Counted from the stretch's first letter, positions 8,733-17,574 are shown. The stretch is DNA of 64,000 nt from Novosphingobium album (ex Hu et al. 2023) (GCF_022832385.1 NZ_JALHLE010000013.1:1-64000); one strand, 5' to 3'. The notes: a model not told the origin generated them from the sequence alone. Numbers and translations are program-made.

Positions 8733-11027
8733 TTGAAACCAGGTGCATTGTTCGCGGGGCTGCTGGCGGGCTCGTGTCTCGGCGGCATTCACACGGCAGC
8801 ATTCGCGGCGGAAGCGGAAATGTCGTCCGACGCTATCGAGCTGGATGCCAATTCCATTGTCGTCACTGCGCAGAAAGTGAAGCAGCGCGCGGTCGATGTG
8901 CCGATCACGATGTCAGTAGAATCGCAAGAGCGTATCCGCCAGCTCGGCGTGACCAACCTCGGCGACCTGTCGAACTACGTGCCCGGCCTCAACGTGCAGG
9001 TGCAGAGCGCCAACAACCCCGGTTTCGTGATCCGCGGCATCACTTCCGACAGCGGATCGGCCCAGCAGTCACCGCGCGTCACGCTCTATTACAACGGAGT
9101 CGATATCTCGCGTTCGCGCGGGGCCTACCAGGGCATCTACGACATGGAGCGCATCGAGGTCGTCAAAGGCCCGCAGGCAACCCTGTTCGGCACCGCCGCG
9201 ACGATCGGCGCGATCAGCCTGATTTCCGCCAAGCCCGAACCGGGCGTCTCGGCCGAATTGACCGGCAGCTATGGCAATTACGATGCCTACAACGTCGAGG
9301 GCCACGTCAATGCCGGCAACGACGTGCTGGCGGTCCGCATCGCGGGGCAGTGGATCAAGCGCGACGGCTATGTGAAAAACCTCGCTCCGGATCAGGAGGA
9401 CCTCTATGCGCAGGACCAGCTCGGCCTGCGCGCATCGCTGCGCTACACGCCCACCAGCGATTTCACCGCCGATCTGATCTTCACCTATGATCGCGAACGT
9501 AATTCCGGCACGCCGTTCCTCAGCAAGGCCCTGGGTTCGACCGCTGCCGATGGTGTGTACGGTGCAGCCTATCTCGGCGGCTCGCCGCTGTCCGGCACTG
9601 TGCTCGGGGCGGACAAGCTGGGCCTGACTCGCGATGTCTATGACGTGAATTTCACGGCAAGCTGGGACTTCGCCGACGGCTGGAACTTCACCACCGTCAA
9701 CGGCTATCGCGATTTCGATGCGGTCGAAGTGTTCGATGCCGATGGTTCAGCTGCCTGGTATCTTGAATTCGCCGAACGTGCCAAGGGCTGGGAAGCCAGC
9801 CACGAGGGCCGCTTCACCTATAGCGACAACCACTGGCGCGCCTCGTTCGGCTGGAACTATTTCATCGAGGACAGCTACCAGAATGTGCCCTTCTCGACCG
9901 AGGAAGGCACCTACCTGCAGTGCACGCTGAACATCATTCCCGGCCTTGGCTGCGTCGCGGCCGACAACACCGTGACCGCCGGATTGACGACCTACCTGGC
10001 CACGGGCGGCCTTGCCACCGCCATTCCCTATTCCAGCTGGTTCGAGAACAAGGGCCGCAACCAGACATGGTCCATGTTCGGTGACACCACCTGGAAGCCC
10101 GATGCGAGTCTGGAGCTGACCGCTGGCCTGCGCGTGCTGATCGAAAAGCGCCGCTCCGGATTTGGGGCCTACCAGCCAAACTCGGTGCTGGGCGGCGTTG
10201 CCCTGCTTCCGCTGGTCAACACCGGCGGGAATTTCTTCTACGCCGACCGTTCCTACGCGGCGGTTCTGCCGCGCTTCAACGTGCTCTATCACCTGACGCC
10301 GAATGTGAACCTTTACGCCACGGTATCCGAAGGACGCCGATCGCCGGTGGTCCAGCTTTCCGCCGCCGCCGGGCCGGTTGCCACGCTGGACCTGATCCCG
10401 GCGGAAAAGGTGTGGAACTATGAGGCCGGCATCAAGGGGAGCGTGGGCATCCTGTCCGGCTCGTTGGGCGTCTACTATGACGACTACAGCAACTTTCAGG
10501 TCACAGTGATCGACGACGGCGGCACGTCTCACACGGAAAGCGCCGGTTCCGCTTCCAACTTCGGCGTGGAAGGCGAAATCGAGGCGCGCTTTGCCGACTG
10601 GCTGCGCGCTTTCGGCAACTTCGGCTTCATCAGCGGCGGTGTCGATGACAAGACCTCAAACGGCGTCTACGCGGGCAACCAGTTCCGGCTCCAGCCCAAG
10701 TGGCAGTGGGCCGCCGGCTTCATGCTGAACACGCCGGTGACGGAAAACACCCGCGTCTTCCTGACGCCGAGCGTGACCTATCGCAGCAAGATCTACTTCG
10801 AACTGCCGAATTCCGAACCGATCAGCCAGGATGCGGTGACGCTCGTGAACCTGCGCGGCGGCGTGTCCTTTGCGAACGACCGTTTCGAAGTGGCAGGCTA
10901 CGCGCGCAACCTGACTGACAAGCGCTACCTGCTCGATGCCGGCAACACCGGCGGCGGCTTCGGCTATCCGACCTTCATCCCCGCCGACCCACGCACCTAC
11001 GGCATCGAACTGACCGCCCGTTACTGA
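8733..11027 (+). CDS. TonB-dependent outer-membrane receptor
   Basis: A 764-residue outer-membrane receptor. I place the start at TTG 8733, eight bases after AAGGAAAA; this gives a signal peptide (residues 1-25, ending AFAAEA), whereas the longer frame from 8649 does not. The plug domain begins with SIVVTAQKVKQRAVDVPITM and contains the NPGFVIRGI and MERIEVVKGPQATLFGT segments typical of the family. The rest is a 22-strand barrel ending with the YGIELTARY terminal strand. The PhoD-like phosphatase gene follows 21 bp downstream, so the pair is probably one operon and the ligand may be a phosphorylated or phosphate-complexed nutrient. Confidence 0.9.
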   Translation: MKPGALFAGLLAGSCLGGIHTAAFAAEAEMSSDAIELDANSIVVTAQKVKQRAVDVPITMSVESQERIRQLGVTNLGDLSNYVPGLNVQVQSANNPGFVIRGITSDSGSAQQSPRVTLYYNGVDISRSRGAYQGIYDMERIEVVKGPQATLFGTAATIGAISLISAKPEPGVSAELTGSYGNYDAYNVEGHVNAGNDVLAVRIAGQWIKRDGYVKNLAPDQEDLYAQDQLGLRASLRYTPTSDFTADLIFTYDRERNSGTPFLSKALGSTAADGVYGAAYLGGSPLSGTVLGADKLGLTRDVYDVNFTASWDFADGWNFTTVNGYRDFDAVEVFDADGSAAWYLEFAERAKGWEASHEGRFTYSDNHWRASFGWNYFIEDSYQNVPFSTEEGTYLQCTLNIIPGLGCVAADNTVTAGLTTYLATGGLATAIPYSSWFENKGRNQTWSMFGDTTWKPDASLELTAGLRVLIEKRRSGFGAYQPNSVLGGVALLPLVNTGGNFFYADRSYAAVLPRFNVLYHLTPNVNLYATVSEGRRSPVVQLSAAAGPVATLDLIPAEKVWNYEAGIKGSVGILSGSLGVYYDDYSNFQVTVIDDGGTSHTESAGSASNFGVEGEIEARFADWLRAFGNFGFISGGVDDKTSNGVYAGNQFRLQPKWQWAAGFMLNTPVTENTRVFLTPSVTYRSKIYFELPNSEPISQDAVTLVNLRGGVSFANDRFEVAGYARNLTDKRYLLDAGNTGGGFGYPTFIPADPRTYGIELTARY

Positions 11028-11048
11028 CCTCGCCCCCCGGAGGACATC

Positions 11049-12668
11049 ATGACACTTTCCATCGACCGCCGTCTGCTCATCAAGGCCGGAGCCTTCGGGC
11101 TTGCCGCACTGTCCACCCCGGGCGCCGCGCAGATCCTGACGGCGCGCGGCTTCACCCATGGGATCGCCAGCGGCGAACCTTCCGCGCACTCGGTACTGCT
11201 GTGGACCCGCTACGTCGGCTCGGGTGAAACGAAGCTGCACTGCGAAGTCTCGCTGGACGAAAGCTTCAGCCGGATCGCGGGTGGCGGCGACGTCGTGGCG
11301 TCTCCGGAACACGATAACTGCGCCAAGCTGGTGGTGACCGGGCTCGAACCCGGCAAATGGTACTTCTACCGCTTCGTCGCGCCCGACGGCACCAAGAGCG
11401 AGGTGGGGCGCACCCGCACGCTGCCGGTGGGCGAGGTCTCGCGCTTTGGCATCGGCCTGTTCTCCTGTTCGAACATGCCGTTCGGCTGGTTCAATGCCTA
11501 TGCCCACGCGGCCGAGCGCGGCGATCTCGACCTGATGGTCCACGTTGGCGACTACTTCTACGAGTACCGCCCCGGCCACTATCCCGAAACGGTGATGCCG
11601 GGCCGCATGATCGAGCCGGACCACGACATCGTAACGCTGGCCGACTACCGCATGCGCTTCGCCTGCTACCGGCTCGATCCGGACCTGCGCCGGCTGCACC
11701 AGCAGTTCCCGATGATCGCGCAGTGGGACGATCACGAGTTCGCGAACGATGACTGGCAGAACGGCGCCGAAAATCACGATCCCGCCATGCAAGGCCCGTG
11801 GTCTGCGCGCAGGGCAGCAGCGATGCGCGCCTACTGCGAATGGATGCCGGTCTCGGACGACCTCTACAACAGCTTCCAGATCGGTACGCTGGCAACAATC
11901 TTCCGCCCTGAAACCCGCGTCACCGGCCGCAGCGAGCAGCTCAGCCTTGGCAATGCGCTGAAGGACCAGACAGACATCGCCAAGGCCCTCGCCGCATTCC
12001 GCGATGGCCCGTGGATGGCCTCCGAACGGACGCTGATGGGCGCCAGGCAAGAAGACTGGCTCTACAAGGGCCTTGCGGCTTCGGCAAAGGCAGGCACCCG
12101 CTGGCAGGTGCTCGCGCAGGAAATCGTGATGGGCAACTTGCGTGCCCCCGCCGCACTGGCGGATCTCACCCCGGCCGACGCGCCTGCTTCGGCCCGCCAG
12201 CAAGCTCAGGTGCTCGCAGCCGCCTCAAAGATGGGGCTGCCGTTCAACATGGACTCGTGGGACGGCTATCCAGCGGCCCGCGAACGCCTGCTGCGCGCAT
12301 CGCGTGAGGCCGGTTGCAACCTGGTTGTGCTCTCGGGCGACAGCCACAACGCCTGGGGCAACCAGCTCAGCCTCGGCAGCGAACCGGTGGGCGTCGAGTT
12401 CGCCGGGCAATCGGTGACCTCATCGGGGTACGAAACCTTCCTGCCCACCATCGCGCCCCGCAATCTCGCGGCACTGCTGCGCGAGACCAACCCCGGCCTG
12501 ACCTTCACCGACACCAGCCGCAGGGGCTACGTCTCGCTGCAGCTTACGCCAGAGGCCGTGCAGGGCACCTGGCACTTCATGAGCACGATCGCCGCCCGCA
12601 CCACCGTGGGCACGCGCGACCACACGCTCGGCGTGAAGTGGGGCGAACGGCGCTTCACAAAGGCCTGA
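11049..12668 (+). CDS. phoD: PhoD-type alkaline phosphatase / phosphodiesterase
   Basis: A 539-residue calcium/iron-type phosphatase of the PhoD family acting outside the inner membrane on phosphate mono- or diesters. The N-terminus has a Tat-like signal (IDRRLLIKAGAFGLAAL). The family pattern follows: FTHGIASGEPSAHSVLLWTR opening the N-terminal domain, then metal-site motifs FSCSN, HVGDYFYEY, QWDDHEFANDDW and LSGDSHNAWG in the usual order. Length is normal. A clear ribosome site (GGAGG) precedes the ATG and the gene is 21 bp after the TonB receptor gene. A strong hairpin follows its stop codon. Confidence 0.9.
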   Translation: MTLSIDRRLLIKAGAFGLAALSTPGAAQILTARGFTHGIASGEPSAHSVLLWTRYVGSGETKLHCEVSLDESFSRIAGGGDVVASPEHDNCAKLVVTGLEPGKWYFYRFVAPDGTKSEVGRTRTLPVGEVSRFGIGLFSCSNMPFGWFNAYAHAAERGDLDLMVHVGDYFYEYRPGHYPETVMPGRMIEPDHDIVTLADYRMRFACYRLDPDLRRLHQQFPMIAQWDDHEFANDDWQNGAENHDPAMQGPWSARRAAAMRAYCEWMPVSDDLYNSFQIGTLATIFRPETRVTGRSEQLSLGNALKDQTDIAKALAAFRDGPWMASERTLMGARQEDWLYKGLAASAKAGTRWQVLAQEIVMGNLRAPAALADLTPADAPASARQQAQVLAAASKMGLPFNMDSWDGYPAARERLLRASREAGCNLVVLSGDSHNAWGNQLSLGSEPVGVEFAGQSVTSSGYETFLPTIAPRNLAALLRETNPGLTFTDTSRRGYVSLQLTPEAVQGTWHFMSTIAARTTVGTRDHTLGVKWGERRFTKA

Positions 12669-12675
12669 GGGCTCT

Positions 12676-12701
12676 GGCGCCGGTTTGCGTCAACCGGCGC
12701 C
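12676..12701. terminator. Perfect 10-bp stem hairpin between convergent genes
   Basis: GGCGCCGGTT (12676-12685) pairs perfectly with AACCGGCGCC (12692-12701) around a 6-base loop. It lies just after the phoD stop and overlaps the last codons and stop of the leftward SDR gene, so it can serve as a terminator in both directions. No T-run follows on either strand, so efficiency is uncertain. Confidence 0.55.
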
Positions 12702-13622
12702 CTGCCCACTCGCCATGGCGAAGCTGCGACCAAGGTGCTGGGCGAAGCCGTCTTCGGCCGGATGAAACGTCCACTGGCGGCTGTCGTCGCGGATCGCCTT
12801 GAGCTGGCTGGCCACTTCGTCGATCGTCCAGAACGGCCGATGGACGCCCTCGGTCTCGGTGATGAAGGCGCGGGCAATGCGCCCGGCGACCGACACGTAC
12901 ATCTCGCCCGAAACCGGGCAGCTTTCGTGCGCGAGGAAGCCCACCACTGGCGCCACCAGCTCCGGCCCCATCGGCGGATATTGCGAGGTATCGAGCCCCT
13001 CTGCCATCCGCGTCATTGCGCCGGGCAGGATCAGGTTCGACTTCACGCCGAACTCCTTGCCCTCGACCGCGATCGCGTTGTTGAGGCCGATCATACCGGA
13101 CTTGGACATCGCATAGTTCACCGTGCCCGGCATGGTATAGAGCCCACCGATTGAGCCGGTCAGCACCACGCGGCCGTAACCCTGCTTTACCATCCGCTCA
13201 AACGCTGGTCGCACGACGTGGAACGCGCCGAGCAGGTGCACGTCGAGTACGGCGCGGAAATCCTCGTAGCTGGTCTCTGCCAAAGCGGCGAAACGGTTGT
13301 TGCCCGCATTGTGGATCAGCACGTCTATCCGCCCGAAGGCATCCAGCGCCGTCTCGATGATCGCCTTGCCGCCTTCGGGCGTCGCGACGCTATCGGTGCT
13401 GGCGACAGCTTCGGCACCCATGGCGCGCAGGGCCTGCGCGGCCTCTTCCGCAGGTCCTGCATCGCTGCCCGAACCGGACAGCGCGCTGCCGTTGTCGTTA
13501 ACGACGACCTTCGCGCCCAGCGAAGCGAGCAGTTCGGCATAGGCCCACCCGAGCCCCCGCGCACCGCCGGTGATGACAACCACGCGATCGTCGAAACGGC
13601 GCTCCGAGGTCTGATCGCTCAC
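12690..13622 (-). CDS. Short-chain dehydrogenase, MFE-2/3-hydroxyacyl-CoA dehydrogenase-like
   Basis: A 310-residue SDR with GTG start, 7 bp after the stop of the upstream SnoaL gene. The NAD(P) loop TGGARGLG (about 19-26) and HNAGNN are present. The catalytic set is complete: Ser in LTGSIGG and the YAMSK Tyr/Lys pair. The N-terminal style (RVVVITGGARGLGWAYA, VNDNG) and the long C-terminal extension past residue 250 resemble the dehydrogenase domain of peroxisomal multifunctional enzyme type 2, which oxidises (3R)-hydroxyacyl-CoA. It is the last gene of a four-gene leftward operon. A steroid, terpenoid or fatty-acid-like acyl chain is a plausible substrate, but this is inference. Confidence 0.85.
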   Translation of the reverse strand: MSDQTSERRFDDRVVVITGGARGLGWAYAELLASLGAKVVVNDNGSALSGSGSDAGPAEEAAQALRAMGAEAVASTDSVATPEGGKAIIETALDAFGRIDVLIHNAGNNRFAALAETSYEDFRAVLDVHLLGAFHVVRPAFERMVKQGYGRVVLTGSIGGLYTMPGTVNYAMSKSGMIGLNNAIAVEGKEFGVKSNLILPGAMTRMAEGLDTSQYPPMGPELVAPVVGFLAHESCPVSGEMYVSVAGRIARAFITETEGVHRPFWTIDEVASQLKAIRDDSRQWTFHPAEDGFAQHLGRSFAMASGQGAG

Positions 13623-13629
13623 CGCCCGA

Positions 13630-14184
13630 TCACCCCTTTGCCGGATTGTTCGGCGCGCGCTTGTTGAGCAGCGGGCGCTGGTAGGACGGGTCTTCCTTAC
13701 TACGCGTGGACACGCCGTTGACGGCGATGTCCGGCACGTCTGCGAACGGGATCGGCATCGGCGGAGGCAGGCAGCCCCACTCGATCACATTGGTGCGAAG
13801 GGCGATACGCCACTCACCGCTGCGCCTTTCCAACCGGTCGATATACCGCCCGCCCGCGATCCACAGGCTCTCATCCTTGTTGCGGCCGACGAACTGGTAA
13901 TAGGTCTCGGTGTGCGCGGTATCGCCATCAAGGTCGATGGTGGTCTGCAGCAGGGCGTGATGCGTCAGGATCTGACCGGCGTCGTGCATCGGCACCGCCC
14001 AGTCCCAGCAATCTGCCGGACTGCCCACGAACGGCCCGGCCGCCATCTGGCCATCCGCCCAGAAGGCGGAAAGGTAGATGTCCCGGTCGAACCGGTCCAT
14101 GCCGCGCGAGCAGCGGGCCAGACACTCCATGATGTCCTGCTTGTCGAGCAGCGCGTCGATGCGCGTGTCGCGGTCACTTGCCAC
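13630..14184 (-). CDS. SnoaL/NTF2-like protein
   Basis: A 184-residue NTF2-fold protein. I use the GTG at 14184 because GGAGG stands nine bases upstream and the codon overlaps the stop of the preceding SDR gene (translational coupling). The early ALLDKQDIMECLARCSRGMD helix, followed by DRDIYLSAFWADG and the GGRYIDRLERRSGEWRIA strands, is the usual pattern for SnoaL_4-type ring hydroxylating-enzyme and dehydratase relatives. Such proteins act as isomerases, dehydratases or cyclases, or have no known activity. It alternates with SDR genes in one operon, which suggests it works on an SDR product. Confidence 0.8.
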   Translation of the reverse strand: MASDRDTRIDALLDKQDIMECLARCSRGMDRFDRDIYLSAFWADGQMAAGPFVGSPADCWDWAVPMHDAGQILTHHALLQTTIDLDGDTAHTETYYQFVGRNKDESLWIAGGRYIDRLERRSGEWRIALRTNVIEWGCLPPPMPIPFADVPDIAVNGVSTRSKEDPSYQRPLLNKRAPNNPAKG

Positions 14185-15070
14185 GGTAATCGGCCTCCGA
14201 AATCGGCTTCCACAAGGGAGCGCCGCGCTTTTCGCGCATGGATTCGATGCGGCGGCCGTTGATGTCGACCACGCCATAGTCGTCGGCGACCTCGGCGGTG
14301 ATGAATGAACCGCCGGAACGCTTCATGATCTCCGGATCGCTGGCCAGCGCCGCGATCACTCTGCCCGGATGCTCGACCGAGCTGCCGGTCTGCCCCGCCA
14401 CCGAATTGGTCATTTTGTCGGACACCTTGGCAAGGTTGTCCCTGGCCTTCTCGGTCAACGTCAGGCCCTGCCACAGCGAGACGGTGGCGACATTGTAGGG
14501 TTCCAGTTCGATGGCCATGTCGCGCGCGATGCGATCGACGATGCACTTGGTCGCGCTGAAGATGACGCCATAGGTATAGGTCACCCCGGTATAGCCGCTG
14601 ATCATCGCGATCAGGCCGGACTTCTGCCGTGCCATCATCTTCGCCGCATGCCACGAGCACACATAATAGGACCGCGCGCCGACTTCCCACATCTCGAGGT
14701 TGGAGAGCGGCTTTTCCCAGAACGGCAACGGCTCCAGCAGGTCTTCGGAAAGCTGCGTCGCGCTGTTGACGAGGATATCGAGCCGGCCCTGCTCGCGCTC
14801 GATCTGCTCGAACAGCCGCGCGACAGCTTCGTCGTCGCCATGATCGACGGCCACGGCAATGCCCTTGCCGCCGCTTTCCTTGCCCCGCTCATCGCATTCC
14901 GCGGCAGTGCCACCTACCGTGCCCGGCAGATAGTAGTCGCCTTCCTTCACGGTGCGTCCGGTCACATAGACTGTCGCGCCCTGTTCAGCGAGCACCAGCG
15001 CGATGCCCTTGCCGATACCCCGGCTTGCGCCGGTTACCAGCGCGACTTTTCCGGCCAGCGGCGCGCTCAT
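14174..15070 (-). CDS. DHRS1-like short-chain dehydrogenase lacking the catalytic Tyr
   Basis: A 298-residue SDR whose ATG overlaps the upstream stop by 4 bp (ATGA). The cofactor loop TGASRGIGKG (13-22) is intact and the overall layout, including the VSLWQGLT segment where DHRS1 has SLWPG, matches the DHRS1 group. The active site is odd. Ser is present (MISGY, S158) and Lys is present (K175), but the Tyr of Y-x-x-x-K is Phe171 (FSATK), and the usual NNAG is NSAT. Two Tyr residues (165, 167) lie just upstream and might substitute. It may be a noncanonical dehydrogenase or a binding protein. Confidence 0.82.
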   Translation of the reverse strand: MSAPLAGKVALVTGASRGIGKGIALVLAEQGATVYVTGRTVKEGDYYLPGTVGGTAAECDERGKESGGKGIAVAVDHGDDEAVARLFEQIEREQGRLDILVNSATQLSEDLLEPLPFWEKPLSNLEMWEVGARSYYVCSWHAAKMMARQKSGLIAMISGYTGVTYTYGVIFSATKCIVDRIARDMAIELEPYNVATVSLWQGLTLTEKARDNLAKVSDKMTNSVAGQTGSSVEHPGRVIAALASDPEIMKRSGGSFITAEVADDYGVVDINGRRIESMREKRGAPLWKPISEADYRGK

Positions 15071-15606
15071 GCTTTCGCTCCCGCAAACCAGCGCTCGCTG
15101 AAGTCGCCCTTGGCGCGGCCCGGAAAATGTTCGGCCGTGAAGGGATAGCCCATCACGCCCTTCGACCAGTCGGCGGCCCACCCCCAGTCCTCTTCCCAGT
15201 CATAGAGCATGATACGGTCCGCGATGCGCCATTCGCCATCGCGCTTTTCGAAGGTATCGAGATAACGCCCGCCGATGCAGGTATCGCGCTCGCCGCCGTT
15301 TTCCGCTCCCATGTCCACCCGGTGATACGAGATCACGTGCGTTTCGGCCTTGGCGGCATCGCCACCCAGCTCGATGTAAGTCTGGCCCAGCAGATGCTGA
15401 GTATCCTTGATAGCCTCCGCGCCCGGCACCACCCAGGCGAGGTACGCCTCGAAATCGCCCGCATAAACGCCGTAATCGAAGGCAGCCTCCGGCCACCAGC
15501 AGGCGCGGATCAGGTCGGCACTGCGCCGGTCCTCGCCACGCGCCAGCCGGGCCACGCATTGGCGGATGGCCTCGCGGTCGGCGAGTTGTTGAACGATCGG
15601 GTCCAT
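15067..15606 (-). CDS. SnoaL/NTF2-like protein, first gene of the leftward operon
   Basis: A 179-residue NTF2-fold protein related to the one at 13630-14184. It has the same plan: QQLADREAIRQCVARLARGED helix, DRRSADLIRACWWPEA, then GGRYLDTFEKRDGEWRIADR strands. A good ribosome site (GGAGAGGAAAG) precedes the ATG. It is the promoter-proximal gene of the SnoaL-SDR-SnoaL-SDR operon and overlaps the next gene by 4 bp. The divergent AraC-type gene starts 181 bp away and is a candidate regulator. The reaction is unknown. Confidence 0.8.
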   Translation of the reverse strand: MDPIVQQLADREAIRQCVARLARGEDRRSADLIRACWWPEAAFDYGVYAGDFEAYLAWVVPGAEAIKDTQHLLGQTYIELGGDAAKAETHVISYHRVDMGAENGGERDTCIGGRYLDTFEKRDGEWRIADRIMLYDWEEDWGWAADWSKGVMGYPFTAEHFPGRAKGDFSERWFAGAKA

Positions 15607-15787
15607 CTTTCCTCTCCTCGGTTGCCTTTACGGCAGCGGTATTCCGCTCCTACCGCAATCCCGGGCCCTCGTTTTGACTTTTTCGGACACTTCAAACAGG
15701 TTCCATCCTGTATCGCCCCGGTGTCGCTGTTATGCCCTGTTCGGACCACCCGGCGATACGCGCAAATACAGGCGGGAGGAAAGTTGC

Positions 15788-16831
15788 GTGCGATCCCTGG
15801 AGGAAGAAGGGGCATTCGAAAGGCTCAATGCCCCCCTGCTCCGCCAGTTCGCCGCTCTCGCCAGCGAACTAGGAGGGAGTCTGCCGGGCCTGCTGCGAGC
15901 CGCCGGAATCTCGCCCGGAGAATTCGCGGACGGCGATGGGACAATGACGTACCGGCAGACCATCGTGCTGCTCGAAACCGCAGCGCGCATGCTCGAGTGC
16001 CCGGACCTCGGAATGCAGCTTGCCAGCCGCCAAGGCGGAAGCAGTGTCTTCGGGCCGCTCGGCATGGCCATGCGCAATTCCAAGACTTTCGGCGACGCCG
16101 TGAAATTCGCCTGCGAGCACAGCAATGCCCACAGCCGCGCTGCCCGGATCTGGATGCAGCCCATTCCGGAGGAACGGCTCGTATTCGTGGGCCACGAATT
16201 GCTGCTGGGTAACATCGGCAACTGGGCGCAGGCGATTGAGCAGGTTCTGCTGATCGGGCATCTGCAGGCGATGGAAACGACCGGCGGCTATGCCCGGGCC
16301 CGGCGCATCCATTTCCGCCATGAAGCCGTTTCCGGCCGCGAGACCTACCGGCGCCATTTCGGCTGCGAAGTGCGCTTTGGGGAACCGGTCGATGGTATCA
16401 TGTTCTCGCCCGAGGATCTGGCCTGCCCGATCCTGATGCACAGCGCCGATGTCCATCAGGAGGTGGCGGCTTATGTCGAACGAACCTTTCCCAACCAGCG
16501 CCCACCCCTTCACGCGGATGTGCGCGGCCTGATCATGCGCAGGCTGACGACAGGCGACTGCTCCAGTGCCGAAGTCGCCCGTGCTCTCAACATTCACGAG
16601 CGCGCGCTGCGGCGTCGCCTGCAACGCGAGGGCAGCAGTTTTCAGGACGTCAAGGACGAAGTCCGGCGGGATCTGACGATGTATTATCTCGAAAGAACCA
16701 CGCTCGACATGCGCAGCATTTCCGAGAAGCTGGGGTTTGCCGAGCAAGCCATTTTTACGCGGCAATGCGGAAAATGGTTCGGAAGGTCCCCACGCCGGCT
16801 GCGCAGGGACCTTCTGGACGCCTGCCCTTAG
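15788..16831 (+). CDS. AraC-family regulator with arabinose-binding-like N-terminal domain
   Basis: A 347-residue AraC/XylS-type activator. I choose the GTG at 15788, seven bases after GGGAGGA; the frame is open upstream to 15674 but has no ribosome site there. Residues about 15-210 match the PF12625-type ligand-binding domain (DGTMTYRQTIVLLETAARML, GPLGMAMRNSKTFGDAVKF). The C-terminal 100 residues hold two helix-turn-helix units (SSAEVARALNIHERALRRRL and MRSISEKLGFAEQAIFTRQC). It diverges from the SnoaL-SDR operon, its likely target. Its stop codon overlaps that of the convergent GntR gene (TTAG). Confidence 0.88.
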   Translation: MRSLEEEGAFERLNAPLLRQFAALASELGGSLPGLLRAAGISPGEFADGDGTMTYRQTIVLLETAARMLECPDLGMQLASRQGGSSVFGPLGMAMRNSKTFGDAVKFACEHSNAHSRAARIWMQPIPEERLVFVGHELLLGNIGNWAQAIEQVLLIGHLQAMETTGGYARARRIHFRHEAVSGRETYRRHFGCEVRFGEPVDGIMFSPEDLACPILMHSADVHQEVAAYVERTFPNQRPPLHADVRGLIMRRLTTGDCSSAEVARALNIHERALRRRLQREGSSFQDVKDEVRRDLTMYYLERTTLDMRSISEKLGFAEQAIFTRQCGKWFGRSPRRLRRDLLDACP

Positions 16832-17541
16832 GGTCGCAGCATTTCCAGATGCCGACGCACGACGGCCCGGTTCTGCCGGTTGGCCTCGAACCGGGCCAGT
16901 TCCGCATCGCCTGCCAGTATGCCCCCTATGATCTTGCGCCGTCCTTCGCGCCAGTGGGCGGTATCGGTGTGCAACTGGTAAGCCTGCGGGTCCCCCTGAC
17001 TTGACGCGAAGTGCAGCGTGACCCGCGTGAGCATTTCGAACAGCGGGCGGCTGACCATCCGGAACAAAAGCTCCTGAAACTCCACTTCGAAGGCGCCGAG
17101 GTCGGTAATCCCCTGCACCATCTCGTCCAGCCGCTCCCCCAGTGCACGCAACTGCGCGAGCAGGGCCACGTCGCGGCAACCGGCCGCCGCCGCGACCAGT
17201 TCGTTGAACAGCAGCGACGTCATGTCGAGCGCTTCTTCATAAGTGGCCGGATGCACCCGCAGGTAGGCATCCAGCGCGCGCTCCAGCGCGGCGTCGTCAG
17301 GCCGGATGCCGTAATAGCCGCCGCCGGGGCCACGGCGCACTTCCAGCAGGCCCTCGTGTTCCAGCACTCGGGCAGCCTGCTGCAGCGTCACGATGCCCAC
17401 TTCCAGCCGGTAAGCGAGATCGTGCAGCGAGCCGATCAGCGTCCCGGGCTCCAGCGCGAAGATATGCTCGCGCAGCACTGCCGCGGTCGCAGCGACAAGG
17501 TTGATCCCGCGCCGGCGCGGGACCTTGCTCAAGGTGTCCAT
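16828..17541 (-). CDS. GntR/FCD-family transcriptional regulator
   Basis: A 237-residue regulator with an N-terminal winged helix (IGSLHDLAYRLEVGIVTLQQ, then VLEHEGLLEVRRGPGGGYYG wing, residues about 37-80) and a helical C-terminal domain of the FadR/FCD type. It diverges from the aldehyde dehydrogenase operon across 154 bp that contains a TATTG-GAT-CAATA palindrome only 20 bp from its own start, consistent with autoregulation and control of that operon. GntR/FCD proteins usually repress and release DNA on binding an organic acid or acyl-CoA. The effector is not evident. Confidence 0.85.
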   Translation of the reverse strand: MDTLSKVPRRRGINLVAATAAVLREHIFALEPGTLIGSLHDLAYRLEVGIVTLQQAARVLEHEGLLEVRRGPGGGYYGIRPDDAALERALDAYLRVHPATYEEALDMTSLLFNELVAAAAGCRDVALLAQLRALGERLDEMVQGITDLGAFEVEFQELLFRMVSRPLFEMLTRVTLHFASSQGDPQAYQLHTDTAHWREGRRKIIGGILAGDAELARFEANRQNRAVVRRHLEMLRP

Positions 17542-17561
17542 GAATCAAATACAATGCATAT

Positions 17562-17574
17562 TATTGGATCAATA
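17562..17574. promoter_or_regulatory. Candidate operator, TATTG-N3-CAATA palindrome
   Basis: Five-base arms TATTG (17562-17566) and CAATA (17570-17574) are perfect inverted repeats around GAT. The site lies in AT-rich DNA between the divergent GntR gene and aldehyde dehydrogenase operon, an unusually AT-rich patch for this genome. A GntR-family dimer is the obvious candidate binder. No second copy was seen nearby. Confidence 0.4.
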
